DNA of 64,000 bases from Lumbricus rubellus (GCA_945859605.1 OX243828.1:24418609-24482608); one strand, 5' to 3'; positions 32,437 through 43,617 are shown, counted from the first letter of the stretch. Notes: generated by a model not told the origin, from the sequence alone. Numbers and translations are program-made.

Positions 32437-32651
32437 TCATGCACTGTTTTCAATTTCAAAGTACGTGTTTAAATTGCGAATTGAAAGTCGATCTTCACGA
32501 AAAGAGATATTGTTCGATGAGAATGTTTCAGCTGTGAACTTCCTTTCAGCAAAGACCAGCGACCTATCACTCGTTTTCCCTATACGTAGATCTTCTGCCC
32601 GCTCTTCTGCACCTCGGATGTCACGGTCGCCGGCGTCACGGTCATCTATCG
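32437..32651 (-). CDS. Candidate terminal exon, unrecognised gene
   Basis: After the minus-strand acceptor gatactag, an open frame encodes an acidic/basic segment (DRDIRGAEERAEDLRIGKTS) and ends ...YFEIENSA at TGA 32437-32439. The composition is not repetitive. It could be the last exon of the minus-strand gene suggested at 34-39 kb, but the phases do not join directly to the exon at 34132. The plus strand is also open here. Confidence 0.3.
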
Positions 32652-32915
32652 CTAGTATCACAAATAAAAACATTGAATCAAAGTTTCTTTACCACAATAC
32701 AAGCTGGCTCCCCATCCAAAAAGTCTCCCACCCCTCTATGGAACCGTCGTTGTACATGTTTTTAACTTACCCACCCCACCGGGCCCACCCCCATACAATG
32801 CAGGTTTGGTAGTCCTGCTAGCCCTCGGGTTTGAGGTGAATAGGTGAGAGCGCTGTAATCAGCGTTGCTCGGCAAATTGTTTTCACCCGGCAAATTTTGG
32901 TTCAACCGCCCCCAC

Positions 32916-33066
32916 CCAGGGTGAGAATTGCCGGAGGTTGGGGGGGTTTCAACCCCCAGTCCTTCTTAGAGCCCCATAGTAAAGTCTGTTTTTCACACCT
33001 CAATTCCAAGTGGATAATGGTCTAACCACCACCCTCCCAGTTATTTTTTGACAATTCTTACACTGG
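32916..33066. mobile_element. ~150-bp MITE related to 16583-16719
   Basis: Starts cccagggtgagaattg and ends caattcttacactggg; the interior shares gtttcaacccccagt and catagtaaagtctgtttt with the other copy. Confidence 0.65.
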
Positions 33067-33067
33067 G

Positions 33068-33145
33068 CCGCCTTGTAGCCCGGAGCGCTTTTGAGTAGTA
33101 ATTTAAAGGGGCGCCATAACAATTGCACATACAAACACAAGGCAT
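33068..33145 (+). repeat. SINE tail fragment
   Basis: ttgtagcccggagcgctttt, then aaaggggcgccataacaatt and gcacatacaaac. Confidence 0.6.
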
Positions 33146-33239
33146 CATGCGGTAGGTGGCTCTGAGCTGGGCTTAGAAGACTTAGCAGTTGACACCGTCC
33201 AGAAGAAAGGGCTGGACAGCACTGCGTCGACAAGCATGT

Positions 33240-33455
33240 GGTGTGCGTGGTGTAGTGGTGGCGTCGTTGCCTTGGAGCCGGAAGGTTCGAGGTTCAAATC
33301 CACCTCGCCGCGTAAGGACCATGGGCAAGTCCTTAACTCACAATTGTTCAGCGCTTCGGCATGAAACTCCGATGCAGTGTCCGCTCTGCATTCGGGAGCG
33401 CCTCTGAGTAGAAAGCTTGAAGCGGCGCTATAACAAGTGCATATACAAACAAAAA
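33240..33455 (+). repeat. tRNA-derived SINE (well preserved)
   Basis: A-box TGGTGTAGTGGTGGCG, B-box GAGGTTCAAATCC, then the body aaggacc.tgggcaagtcctt and the tail gcgcctctgagtagaaagct ending gcgctataacaagtgcatat. Confidence 0.85.
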
Positions 33456-33989
33456 CACGATTTCGTACTACACAGGCGCTACGTAAATGCCAATATAAGA
33501 ACGTGGACCATACAACACAGCTTCGTTATACATGTATAGGCGAATATTGATATTCAAGATAACTGAATGGTCCTGGGCATGACGTTAAACTGCATCCATC
33601 CTCCGCCACAGGGAACCAACAACGTCTCTGTGCCGGTCCTAAGCCCGGACAAAGGAGGAAGGTTTGCCAGATGGGTGGAGATACACTGGCAGTAAAAGAC
33701 CAAGACCATAGAAATCTGCAAAAACCACGACACAAGTGACATAGCGACCCAGATGCTTCAAGGTGTCATGATGTGGAGCATACATGCACACTGCACAGGC
33801 CGGTCAGGACAGACCGGTGGAGAGAGTCGAAGGAGAGAGCATACGTGGGCCACATACGGGCATTGACCCAGGTTGTCCTTCGTACCTCTCTCCCAATATT
33901 CTCTTCAATCGGACAAGGTGGTCTAGCGGCTCCAAGATGTTAATGGTATGGAGCGGACCTGCTGACCGGACCGGTTGAAGCTGGGAAGC

Positions 33990-34078
33990 ATGATGCGAGA
34001 CAGACTCAGACAGGGAGTGGCGTCGGACACCTACGGGTTGTTAACCCAGGGATAACGATGATGATGATGATGAATAAA
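33990..34078 (+). mobile_element. LINE 3'-end fragment with gat tail
   Basis: gtggcgtcggacacctacgg (ASDTYG) and a run of gatgatgatgat match the end of the LINE at 22480. The frame upstream is broken. Confidence 0.5.
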
Positions 34079-34131
34079 CGTTCTGGACTTTTGGTGTATT
34101 TGCTCCTTTTCTTATAACTATGGGATCTTAC

Positions 34132-34181
34132 CTCTGGCACTGTTTCTTCCTTCTCCTTCTCTTCCTTCTTCTCTTCCTTGG
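34132..34181 (-). CDS. Candidate internal exon of a minus-strand gene
   Basis: Acceptor attttcaag and consensus donor gtaaga bound 50 bp encoding AKEEKKEEKEKEETVPE. Its phase 1 start fits the phase 1 end of the segment at 34726-34908 (EHVKEQL|AKEEKK). Charged low-complexity content weakens the call. Confidence 0.45.
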
Positions 34182-34365
34182 CTTGAAAATACAAAACAGA
34201 CTTTGTTAAACATAGACTAAAGATATATTTCTACAACAATGGCAGTTGAACTAATATGCACTGTGTTTGGTTTTTGTTTGGAAACTTAATGCTGACTGCA
34301 AGCTGGAGGGGTAGAATGTGAGTCGACGTGTTGACAGGTTTATGTAGTTTGCAGTGCAAAGTTAG

Positions 34366-34584
34366 ATTGTTTGTATGTGCACTTGTTATAGCGCCTCTTC
34401 AAGCTCTCTCTACTCAGAGGCGCTCCCGAATGCAGAGCGGACACTGCATCGGAGTTTCACGCCGAAGCGCTGAGCAGTTGTGAGTGAAGGACTTGCCGAA
34501 GGTTCTTACGCGGCGAGATGGATGCGAACCTCGAACCTTCCGGCTCCAAGGTAACGACGCCACCACTACACCACCGCGCCTCAT
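34366..34584 (-). repeat. tRNA-derived SINE
   Basis: Full-length family copy; it lies between two candidate exons of the minus-strand gene. The head end (minus strand) begins ggcgcggtggtgtagtggtg. Confidence 0.85.
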
Positions 34585-34725
34585 AATATTATATGCGACG
34601 ATTACGCGCACCATTCCCCAAGAGAAATAAATGATAGTCTCCGAGTAGAGACTACAGAGCCTGAAAGGTGCTCGAGTAAGAAAATACGAGAGATAATATA
34701 ATACCAAACAAGATTTAAATTTTAC

Positions 34726-34908
34726 CAAGCTGTTCTTTGACGTGCTCGACGAGATCGGCGACACAGACGTCAACTTTGTCGCTGGAGGAAATGTCGTATA
34801 TCGACGCATCCTTGAGAACTTTTTCCGTCAGTTCATCGACAACTTGTTTCAATGGTATCAACATCAATCCATAGACGGGCACGCCTCTCGCCAGAGCTCG
34901 GCGCATCG
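34726..34908 (-). CDS. Candidate exon: RRALARGVPVYGLMLIPLK segment
   Basis: Acceptor ggatacag, donor gtaaaa; 183 bp, phase 1 to 1. It encodes RRALARGVPVYGLMLIPLK, then a helical acidic segment (DELTEKVLKDASIYDIS; VADLVEHVKEQL). Composition and splice fit make this the best exon on the minus strand. I do not recognise the family. The pattern is vaguely like the end of a TIR domain, which is a guess. Confidence 0.55.
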
Positions 34909-35008
34909 CTGTATCCAAAGAAGAAAAATTAAAATGATGCATAGAAAGAATCTTCTTCTTCTTCTTTTCTTCTTACTTTATTTATATCTTTTATTTATTA
35001 CTCCATTT

Positions 35009-35211
35009 TATATGGCACCCCTTCAAGCTAAGCGGCGCTCCCGACTACAGCGCGGCCACTGCATCGGAGTTTCACGCCGAAGCGCCCGTGCAATTATTGC
35101 GAGTTAAGGACTTGCTCGAGGTCCTTATATGCGGCGGCTTGAGGTGGATTCGAACCCGGGACCCTCCGGCTCCAAGGCACCGATGCCACCACTATACACC
35201 ACCGCGCCCCA
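35009..35211 (-). repeat. tRNA-derived SINE
   Basis: Family copy with B-box GGTTCGAATCC-type (minus strand gggttcgaatccacctc) and an AT-rich tail. Confidence 0.85.
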
Positions 35212-35271
35212 TCTTACGTCAGGTGTGTGTTTGCGTGAGTGCGTTCGGCATGTGTGCGTGCGTGCGTGTGC

Positions 35272-35336
<65 letters not shown>
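35272..35336. repeat. (GT)n microsatellite
   Basis: About 30 GT units after cgtgcgtgcgtg variants. Confidence 0.95.
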
Positions 35337-35338
<2 letters not shown>

Positions 35339-35554
35339 CGATAAGGTTTCTACAAGATGGCTGCATTTCATTCTGTCTCTGATACGTCTAGCGCCGTTCT
35401 CATGTCCAAGTCTTTTTTTCTGCAGGGTCGTGTTCCATGTTTTCCATCCTTGTCTTTTTCTTGGATTCTCTTCCTCGGCTCTGTGTTTCATCTATATGAC
35501 AATACAACGTCCTTAGCTGGTAATCTTTTGTCGTCCATTCCTGCCACATGGTCA

Positions 35555-35778
35555 CAGGGGCGCAACCAGAAAATTTTCCTGGGGGGTGCTCAGATGGTGC
35601 GAAGTAGCGAGTGCCAAAGGAACTTGCTTGATTGTGTAATCTTAAAGACCGAATGACCACTACCCCCCCCCCCCCCCACGCACAAAAAACTCATCGGGTT
35701 TGGAAAAATTGCGTGGGTCACCTTTTTAGCCTGGGGGGTGCTCAAGCACCCCCCAGCACCCCCCTAGTTGCGCCACTG
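35555..35778. mobile_element. 224-bp hAT-like MITE with perfect 8-bp TSD
   Basis: Starts CAGGGGCGCAACCAG and ends CTAGTTGCGCCACTG. The octamer catggtca flanks it at 35547-35554 and 35779-35786. No coding capacity. Confidence 0.85.
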
Positions 35779-36269
35779 CATGGTCAAACCATTCAGTCAG
35801 TCAGTTTTCTTTTCTGATCTTATTTCCAAGTCTTTCTCTCTGTTCCAGCTCCCATGGCAGCTCTTTCCCTTTTTTTTACCTCATTATATGAATCCTGTCC
35901 TTGTGGTCCTGCACGATGAATTAAAAAGAATAAAAATGCTTTACAAGTTTTCAAATAGGCCTATGCACGGTAAAATATAATGGTTAACCTAAATCATGCT
36001 AAATGCTTTTTATATACCCAGGTAGGTATATTTCATTCCGTACTTGCTGTAAAATAATAAAGCCAAAGCAGAACTCAACTTTGCGCAACTGCTAATCAGG
36101 CGAGTTACGTACCTATACATTGTAAGTTTACAGTTCAAGCCTGCATTTGCTCCCTCTATAGAAACACACTTTATATTTAAGTAAACACAACTACGCCCGC
36201 ATTAAACGAACGTATACGGTAGAGAGACTTACAGTAAGTCGGAAGTTTCTTCAGTTTTGTGATCAATCA

Positions 36270-36350
36270 ATCACATAAATTTATATAGCACCCCTTCAAG
36301 ATCGCTACTCAGAGGTGCTCCCAACCCAGGCCTGGTCAAAAAGAAAGGTC
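36270..36350 (-). repeat. SINE tail fragment
   Basis: aatttatatagcaccccttc, aagatcgctactcagaggtg, and a ggtcttgaga segment as in the second SINE-like family. Confidence 0.55.
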
Positions 36351-36451
36351 TTGAGAAGACGGTAGAAAGAGGGTCCATATTACCCCGCTGTCCATCTTAC
36401 CCCTTCCTACCCTATACGGTTAGCGGTAAATTCTGTAATTGTGTTACGAAC

Positions 36452-36556
36452 CTAATCTGGTCCAGGTATCGCTCATGTCCTCGGAAACTATCACGATCAA
36501 GCATTTCATTCTGTCCAAACCTTTGAGCAAGGTACCCATGAGGTTCAACATATCCA
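36452..36556 (-). CDS. Candidate exon: GYVEPHGYLAQRFGQNEMLD
   Basis: After the acceptor tttattttcag the frame encodes GYVEPHGYLAQRFGQNEMLD and RDSFRGHERYLDQ. Donors gttcgt (36451) or gtaaca (36447) are possible, and neither phase joins directly to the 34908 exon, so a missing exon or a wrong call is possible. Not repetitive; family unknown. Confidence 0.4.
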
Positions 36557-36625
36557 CTGAAAATAAATGCGCGTTGTTCGTTGGTTTTATTTTGAAAAAA
36601 GCGCATTGAAAAATCGCAGACTCTA

Positions 36626-37848
36626 TACACCGTGGTTCAAAAAAAGTAATCCAAATTGTTTTTCATATATCTCTAATGCCTGATAACATATCACGCTAAA
36701 AATTTTCCAAATATTGGACCAAGAATATTATTCCAAAATTTCATTAGATAATGTTGAACGGATAAAAAGATATGAATATTTAAACTTCATATGCCGAAAT
36801 TTCAGTTTACAAGGAATTTTCTGTCAGATTCAATCAAATGTCTCCTTATTATCTCCAGTGCCTGATGATTAATCATTCTAAAATTTTCCAGATATGTAGA
36901 GAATTGAACTAACAATATGACCCCAACAGTATGGTTTAATAATTTAATTAAATAAGATGCTCAAAATGTCCCCCTCCTCCTTGCACGCAAATGTCCCCCT
37001 CCTCCTTGCACGTTGCTGTTGCCATTGCAATGGCAACAGCAACGTCGATTAATTATCCTCTGGTCCAGGCCAACCCACACTTCCAACAAGCGTTGCTTCA
37101 GATCGTTTATATCATGGATTGTTGTCTGGTAGGCTCGGTCTTGCATCACGCTCCACATTTCATAGTCGACAGGATTCAAATCTGGGCTGTTCGAAGGGCA
37201 TAATGTGGGAGAAATGAAGTCTGGCGTCTCTCTTGTCAGCATTTCGATGGTTTCTTGGTTCTGTGGGCTGGCGCTGTTTTGTTGAAAAACAAAGCTGCCT
37301 TCTGGGACAAGATTTCTGATTACAGATAGAATATGTTGTGACAGCAGAACATCGCGATAATAGGCTCTATTAATTTTTACTCCATGATCAATGAAGACTA
37401 AATGGAAACAGCCAAGCGTCGAAACCGCAACGGACACCATAACAGACTTGCTGAAAACTGAAAATTTGGGTGATGGAGTTGAAATATCTATATCTTTTTA
37501 TCCTTTCAAATTTATGACATGATATTTTGGAATCCTATTCTTGGTTCAATTCCATAAATATTGGGAAAAGGTTTTTATGATTACTCATCAGACATCAGAG
37601 ATGCAAGAAAAACAGTTTGGCTTACTTTTTTATTGAATCTGACAGAAAATTGCTTGTAAACTGAAATTTCGGTATATGAAGTTTAAATATTCATATCTTT
37701 TTATCCGTTCAACTTTATCTCATAAAATGTTGGAATCATATTCTTGGTCCACTTCTCTAAATATTTGGAAAATTGTAACTTGATATGTCATCAGGTATTA
37801 GAGATATGTGCAAAACAATTTGGCTTACTTTTTTTGAACCACGGTGTA
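36626..37848 (-). mobile_element. Tc1/mariner element with >200-bp inverted repeats and defective transposase
   Basis: Ends TACACCGTGGTTCAAAAAAA are inverted, flanked by TA on both sides, and the arms stay similar for over 200 bp. The minus-strand frame at 36961-37440 encodes FIDHGVKINRAYYRDVLL and SNSPDLNPVDYEMW, typical of the transposase catalytic region. The helix-turn-helix part and first catalytic Asp region are missing, and the usual QQD motif reads QQN, so it should be inactive. Confidence 0.9.
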
Positions 37849-38252
37849 TATACTCATGCCATGCGCATTGACGAACAGAAACGTTGCATACAATGAAATA
37901 ATGTTCTGGCTTACAATAATTTTTGAATAAACAAAAGCTTGCAGTGGCAAATTAAATAAATGTAGTTGTATACATGTATGAGAGCTAGCCTATAATTTAT
38001 GTGTTCCTAATTGTCACTTGTATACGATAATATATTCAGCTCTCTTGAACTATTTTTTGCAGACAAAATAATTACAGCGGTTTTAAAAAGAACATCGAGA
38101 CAATAAATTATTATTCGACAAAGTTGCTGTGTACCTTAACCAGACTTGCAGTTAAAGAGAGAGTGGTCATGACTATAGTGCCAATCGACTCTTGAGTCTG
38201 GAGACTCTGTACTCAATATACACAGTATCTCAGGTTGTTAGTAGGCCTAAGT

Positions 38253-38590
38253 CAGTGGTTCCCAACCTTTTTTGACTGAAGGGCCACTTTTTCTAAGTCG
38301 GAAGACACGAGGGCCACTTTCTTAGTTGAAGGACATTAGGGGGGCCACATGGTAAACTTTAATTAACTGAAAGCATATAAAATTGTTATAATTGATTCAA
38401 AATAGAATATTTGATGTTAATTGTAGACGTCAAAATTAAATAATTTGTTATAGAAAATAATTAGGTGTTCTATCCTGTCCAAATTGTAAAATTTTTCATT
38501 ATATTTTTAAAGTTCTTTGAGAGATGAGGGCCACTTTTTGAGGCCTGGCGGGCCACTTATGGCCCGCGGGCCACGGGTTGGGAACCGCTG
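38253..38590. mobile_element. 338-bp hAT-like MITE with perfect 8-bp TSD
   Basis: Starts CAGTGGTTCCCAACC and ends GGTTGGGAACCGCTG; flanked by gcctaagt on both sides (38245-38252, 38591-38598). Related partial copies are at 13207-13410 (+) and about 62098-62415 (-). Confidence 0.9.
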
Positions 38591-38721
38591 GCCTAAGTGA
38601 TCTTAAGCACGCTTTTAAAGCAAACATAATTACATGTATGTATATTATAAGTGCCAGGACGCCGTTCATGACCGTCCTGCCACACTTTAAGCCCTGCTTA
38701 CGTCTGCTGCTACTCTTATAT

Positions 38722-38965
38722 TAGTGAATGAAATGAATGAAATGAATGAAATGAATGAAATGAATGAAATGAATGAAATGAAGGAAATGAAGGAAATGAA
38801 TGAAATGAATGAAATTAATTAAATTAATTAAATTAATTAAATGAAGTTGGAGTCGGGAGCGCTTCTGAGTAGTTTTGTCTTCAAGGATCGATATATAAAT
38901 TTCCTAATGAATGAACGAATGAATGAATGAATGAATGAACGAATGAATGAATGAATGAACGAATG
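38722..38965 (+). repeat. (AATG)n arrays around a SINE/LINE tail fragment
   Basis: aatgaatgaaatg repeats to 38840, then gtcgggagcgcttctgagta and gatatataaattt (38848-38905), then another aatg array. The second array is the simple tail of the inserted 3' end. Confidence 0.8.
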
Positions 38966-39367
38966 AATATATTTTTCTTTAATGTAACGCCTGCAAAAGC
39001 ACCGCGCTGTTGGCGCTATTTAGCGCTGTACAATGTACAATGTACATGCAGCCTACAAGTTAAGCAGTTATCTTATCATCATTCTTAACTACTAACAGAA
39101 CAGTCTGCAATACGCGGCGCTAATAGCAGCCTACAATTAAAGTACGTACGCCCTATATGTACATGTATACGGGCTTCAAACTCGGGTCCGCTGATCTTCA
39201 TGCCAGTGTGTTATCCAATGCCCTATACATGTAGGCCTACTGTGCAAAATGTTCTTAAAGTAAGTTCTGCTATTATAGGCCTACGGGTTTAACAGACAAG
39301 AATGGTTTCGTTGGAATCTTGGACCTGCCTAAGGTCAGAACACTAACGACGAAGGGAAAAAACCTAC

Positions 39368-39486
39368 CAGGCCTGATTCGTTCTGTGTCCAGCCAATAGC
39401 TGACTTCTGCACGCTGAAGCTCCTCCGCCATTTTGCGTATTAGCGCAGCATAGCGCGTGCGGTACGCCAGAAAGCAGGACATATCG
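39368..39486 (-). CDS. Candidate first coding exon (MAEELQRAEVSYWLDTERIR)
   Basis: ATG at 39431 lies in cgcaaaATGGCGGAGG, which also matches a YY1-type start-site element common in TATA-less animal promoters. 21 codons follow (MAEELQRAEVSYWLDTERIR, then P), and the donor gtaggt is in phase 1. The frame is open further upstream as well, so it could instead be an internal exon bounded by the acceptor atttgtag at 39487. Family not recognised. Confidence 0.45.
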
Positions 39487-40144
39487 CTACAAATATAAGA
39501 CATAGACATATTTTTTATTGATCCCAACAATTCAATTGTACATTGTATGCTTAATAATTAACAAAGCATAAGCATAATCAGCAATAAGCAAATACTCAAA
39601 GTACAATAAGTAGAATAAGAGTGAGGGAACAAATAGGCACACCAAAAGGGACAAGTCCCGCTAAGTAGGGGCCTAATTAACAAAGTGAAGTGCAAAAGTA
39701 AAAGGTGAAGGGAGAATTGAAATGCAAAGATTTTACTTAACTAAGAAAAAAATATTATCAAAATATTATAATCACGAACAGACGTAAGCAATTGGGACCT
39801 AATTGAACAATTTTAAGTCTGGTTAGAGTAAAAATCTGATTTTAAGTATGGTATTTCGATCGCGATATATTAATGTAAGCTGGCATAATTATGGTGTAGG
39901 CCTACGTGCGAGAACAAATCCACACATGCCCGTGCATTTACAAAGCATGCAGACCAAAATTTGAAGTTTTAAACCTGGCTTTTTTCCGCCAGGTTTTTCT
40001 GTTACACGTCTTGAAAAACAGAAAAAATATCCTCAGCAGCTAAAGATAAGATTAAAAAATCACTCGTCTTCAAAAACATCCTTCACTTTTCAGTAAATAT
40101 ACTATAATATTTTTTTATTCTATTTAAACGTCTATAAAATTAAG

Positions 40145-40310
40145 CGCCACTAACAGTAAACCTATAGCAGAGGCGCTCCCAGAGCGAAGAACACCTTGAA
40201 AAAGTCTCGAGAGAACAGGCAGAAAGAGCATTATGGTGCTCCCAGACAAGACGTAAGCACGAGTCTATACCAGTGAAGGCCATTCCATAGCAAAGGGCCA
40301 ACAGACAAAA
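40145..40310 (-). repeat. Second SINE-like repeat, diverged
   Basis: gcgctcccagagcgaagaac, agaaagagcattatggtgc and gtgaaggccattccatagc in the family's order. Confidence 0.45.
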
Positions 40311-40738
40311 TACTCACGATGCTGTGCTGTGACAGTCCGAGACTAAGGTGCTATTATAGGCCTATAGCCTAGATTCCCTAGAAGATCTAAAAAGCTGAGA
40401 CGACAACCAGAGTTACATCACATATATGATAATAGGCCTAGACCTATAGCATGGAGCTTGACCCAAAAACGTTTAAATATACTTAACGAAATAAGATGCT
40501 TAGTATATGCCAAAATATTATGTATTTATGTAGAGCCTTTGAAAAATTCTGAATAGCTGAGCAAAAACACTAAATCGTTAGATCCGGAAGACTATGCAGA
40601 ACATGACTGTTTGAAGGATACTATGTGCATGCAATAGGCGAAAGGATCACTGCTCTGTTTTTGGCAATGTCAGCTTGATTTTGCGCCAGACTACCTGCAA
40701 GAGCTCTGTATACGGGTACTCCACAGGTATATCCGAGG

Positions 40739-40986
40739 CATAGGCGTACGAGGCGGGGGTCCGGGGGTCAAATGCCCCCCGTATTTCTGGCAAGTCTGTT
40801 TTTCGGGCATGTAGGCCCGGGAAATTAGTTTTAAAAATTAGTATTTTTCGAGATTTCAACCCAATGACTAAAAAAGATCCTCAACTTTTTTGCCTGTGAA
40901 AAATATTGCAGCGAGGTTTATTTTTCGGGCAGAAGTAAAATCTTGCCCCCCCACCCCCTACTGCTGAAATCTCCCGTACGCCTATT
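40739..40986. mobile_element. ~248-bp MITE (ataggcgtacg ends)
   Basis: Starts ataggcgtacgaggcgg and ends cccgtacgcctat. Flanks tatatccgaggc and tatatgatccgaggc look like a long, slightly altered target duplication. Confidence 0.65.
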
Positions 40987-41029
40987 ATATGATCCGAGGC
41001 CATCCGTTCTGCACAGAAAGGAGTGCTCT

Positions 41030-41320
41030 TGGTTCCATCGGCACGAACTACAACAATGCAGAATGGAGCATTTTCTGTGGTGGGCCCAGTGGTCTGGAAT
41101 GGACTCACACTGTCACACATTCATTCATTCATTCATTCATTTCAAGAATTTATATAGCGCCCCTTCAAGAAATCCACTCAGAAGGTATACGTCTGCTTCC
41201 TGGCCTCTTACTGAAGCATTAAAAAATTAAACTCAAAACTGCGCTTTTGCCGTGCTAAAGCCGGGGGAGCGCTTCTTTACATTTTAAGAAGCGCTATATA
41301 AATTCTGAATGAATGATGAA
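41030..41320 (+). mobile_element. LINE 3' end, interrupted by a SINE tail and (ATTC)n
   Basis: The frame gcacgaactacaacaatgca encodes ARTTTMQNGAFSVVGPVVWN, a CR1/L2-type ORF2 ending. (CATT)n and a reverse tail fragment (41123-41185) interrupt it, then the end continues and finishes with agcgcttctttacattttaa and gcgctatataaattctg. Confidence 0.6.
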
Positions 41321-41965
41321 TGTCACAGACTCACATGCAGGTAGGCTAGGAAGCGCAATATGACCAAATTTGAAGGCTATTCCTAAAATTCTAACTGCGG
41401 CATTTATTATGATGGCGAGGCTCAGTTAAAACGACTTGAATTATGTTAGAAAAATATATTTTTTAAACTTACGATCTGGAAAATGAAGAAATAGAGGTAA
41501 ATCGGATGATAATAATAATATTGGCGTTAATAGCGCAACAGCTGAGTATTATAGTATGTGACGTCACCATAAAGTCGTTATGACAACTGGAAGGCATCAT
41601 AATAATTATTATATAGCCCAAAAACAACCCGACGATCCAGATCGTAGACTTGGCTATCCCAAGTCCCAACTCATAAGAGTAGGGCATAGCCTTGTAAATT
41701 AATTTAGCTCTCTGATATTCGAATTTTAAGCGCTATGCTTAAAACTAGATTCGCAGGGCGCCAACTTATTCACGAGCTCTTTTAATTTGAGAATAGGGCC
41801 GATATGCACAAGAGGGTATATTACTCTTTAGCTTAAATGTGGCCTATGCGGGAGTAGTGGGTAATTTCCGTATGCATGGCTTGTGATTAGCGAATTACGA
41901 TAGGTAGGTCTATTATAACGTTATTCTAACTAACGGAGGCAGGTATATAGCCTAAGCCTGCTATG

Positions 41966-42145
41966 AGTCCCTGCTACAGCGCGGGCGCTGAACCGGAGTT
42001 TCACGCCGAAGCGCACGAGCAATTGCGAGTGATATACTTACTCAGGGTCCGTATATACGCGGCTTCTAGAGGTGGATTCGAATCCGCAACCTTTCGGCTC
42101 CAAGGCACGGAACATAGGCCTACCCCTGCTTCACCAGCGTTCCAC
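41966..42145 (-). repeat. tRNA-derived SINE (tail truncated)
   Basis: Head (minus strand: gtgaagcaggggtaggcc..; gattcgaatccacctc) and body are present; the tail end is missing. Confidence 0.7.
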
Positions 42146-43440
42146 GCAAATCATTAAATGAGCAAGTATATTGCCTAGCCTTTTGTAACACAAGACAAAC
42201 GCAAGCAATTTACAAAGTAGACAGTATAGGTTTAAACGTTACTATCAATTAATAGAGATAGGCCTAATAACAAACCTAAAGTGGCCTAGGCTAATAGCAG
42301 CTGCCATCTACTATGCTAGATTTAGTTCCTTTACAATACGCGGTTTCTTGACTAAGATTCTGTATACGGTTAGACTTCCGTCTTTTATTTAATTTCAGTT
42401 TCTTATCCTAATTTTCGTATCGTTAGGCTACAGCAATTATATTTCTTACTTTGAATGTATAAAGCGCCGAGAGTCATTGCGCTTTACATAAACCCAAACT
42501 TACTTACTCGCTAATAACAATTGCAATAGCCTACGTCACGCGTTTCGCTGATGAGTACGCATTTAATGTTAATCAGATGGCAGCGTCACCTATAGCAACG
42601 GCTGTTTTATTTGTTGAATAGGAGAGCGTATTTCGTTGTCATAGTGATCCATTGTCTTTCGTTGTCATGGTGATTCATTGTCTTGTGGTTCCAATGAAAT
42701 GAAGCGATTGGTTTGCAGGTACTCCAGACTGTTAAAAGGGTGAGACAACGGTATTCGACGCCTATTGTCAGGATACAATTGTAATAAATGTCATGTCATT
42801 TCGAAATGCTAATAACTTATACATAGCTTAATTTATGTGGCGTTTGAGCACCTGGGCTATCTGGTGAAGACCACGCGGTCCGTCAGTTGATTTCGGTTTT
42901 TATATATACCCATATATACTTCTATATAGCTAAGTAATTTTATATGTATGCGTACATATATTTTGAAAACAGTTCTGTATACATATATTCGTATATATAC
43001 GCTATGCCTCAGATGTTCAGATAAGCCTACAAGATTATAACTTCGATTAACCAACTGTCGAAGGTCCGCCCTACCACCCATCACCCTTTCTCACTCTATA
43101 TTTCAGACCATATTACAATTGCATCACATCACATCACATCACATCAAACAGATTATATTATATACACAGCACTAGTTCTTGCTTTCCATGTCTTCAAAAT
43201 TGCTGTCTCGAGATCTATTAAACTCAAAAGACAACTGTGTAGATGTGCCAACTTGCCAAGTAATTTTATGTAGGCTATTCCACAGACCGAGTCTTAGACT
43301 CTCTTTTCTTCTGGATTCCATCGACAATGACTGTTGAAAGAGAAACTTGTGAAACTTCTAGGCGTTTTCTTTCAAGATGATTTAAAATCCCATGACCATG
43401 GGTCGTTCATTTTCAAGATATAATAGTCTATAGGGTCTAT
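42146..43440. other. No gene recognised
   Basis: AT-rich with several TAGGCCTA octamers. At 42450-42510 a short gtataaagcgccgagagtca / (ACTT) segment looks like a retroposon end. A cacat repeat lies at about 43115-43145. Confidence 0.4.
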
Positions 43441-43617
43441 CAGGGCTTTTTAACGTGCAGTTCTACACAAAATGTGTAGTTGCAGTCTTGCAGGAGCACT
43501 TCTGTACAGTTAAAACTATCAAAAAGGTCATTGTTTTCCGATTGGAGTCAATTTACCATGGAGGATGGGAAAGGAAAGAAGTTGTGCAGTTCTAAAAATC
43601 CCTTAAAAACAGCCCTG
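43441..43617. mobile_element. 177-bp hAT-like MITE (inverted relative to 18921)
   Basis: Starts CAGGGCTTTTTAACG, ends TTAAAAACAGCCCTG; flanks gggtctat and gaatctat match at 6 of 8 positions. The interior contains the complement of the 18921 element (accatggaggatgg). Confidence 0.8.

Noticed and set aside
32348..32812. 154-codon plus-strand frame
   Set aside because: It is Ser/Arg-rich with no supporting splice sites; the opposite strand gives a better exon ending at a stop with an acceptor in place.
36961..37440. Transposase frame as an active mariner gene
   Set aside because: The DNA-binding region and first catalytic Asp region are missing and the QQD motif is altered.
39368..39486. TIR-domain assignment of the MAEELQRAEVSYWLD segment
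   Set aside because: The resemblance to a TIR beta-strand (xxWLDxxRI) is short, and the key conserved TIR residues are not visible in neighbouring exons.
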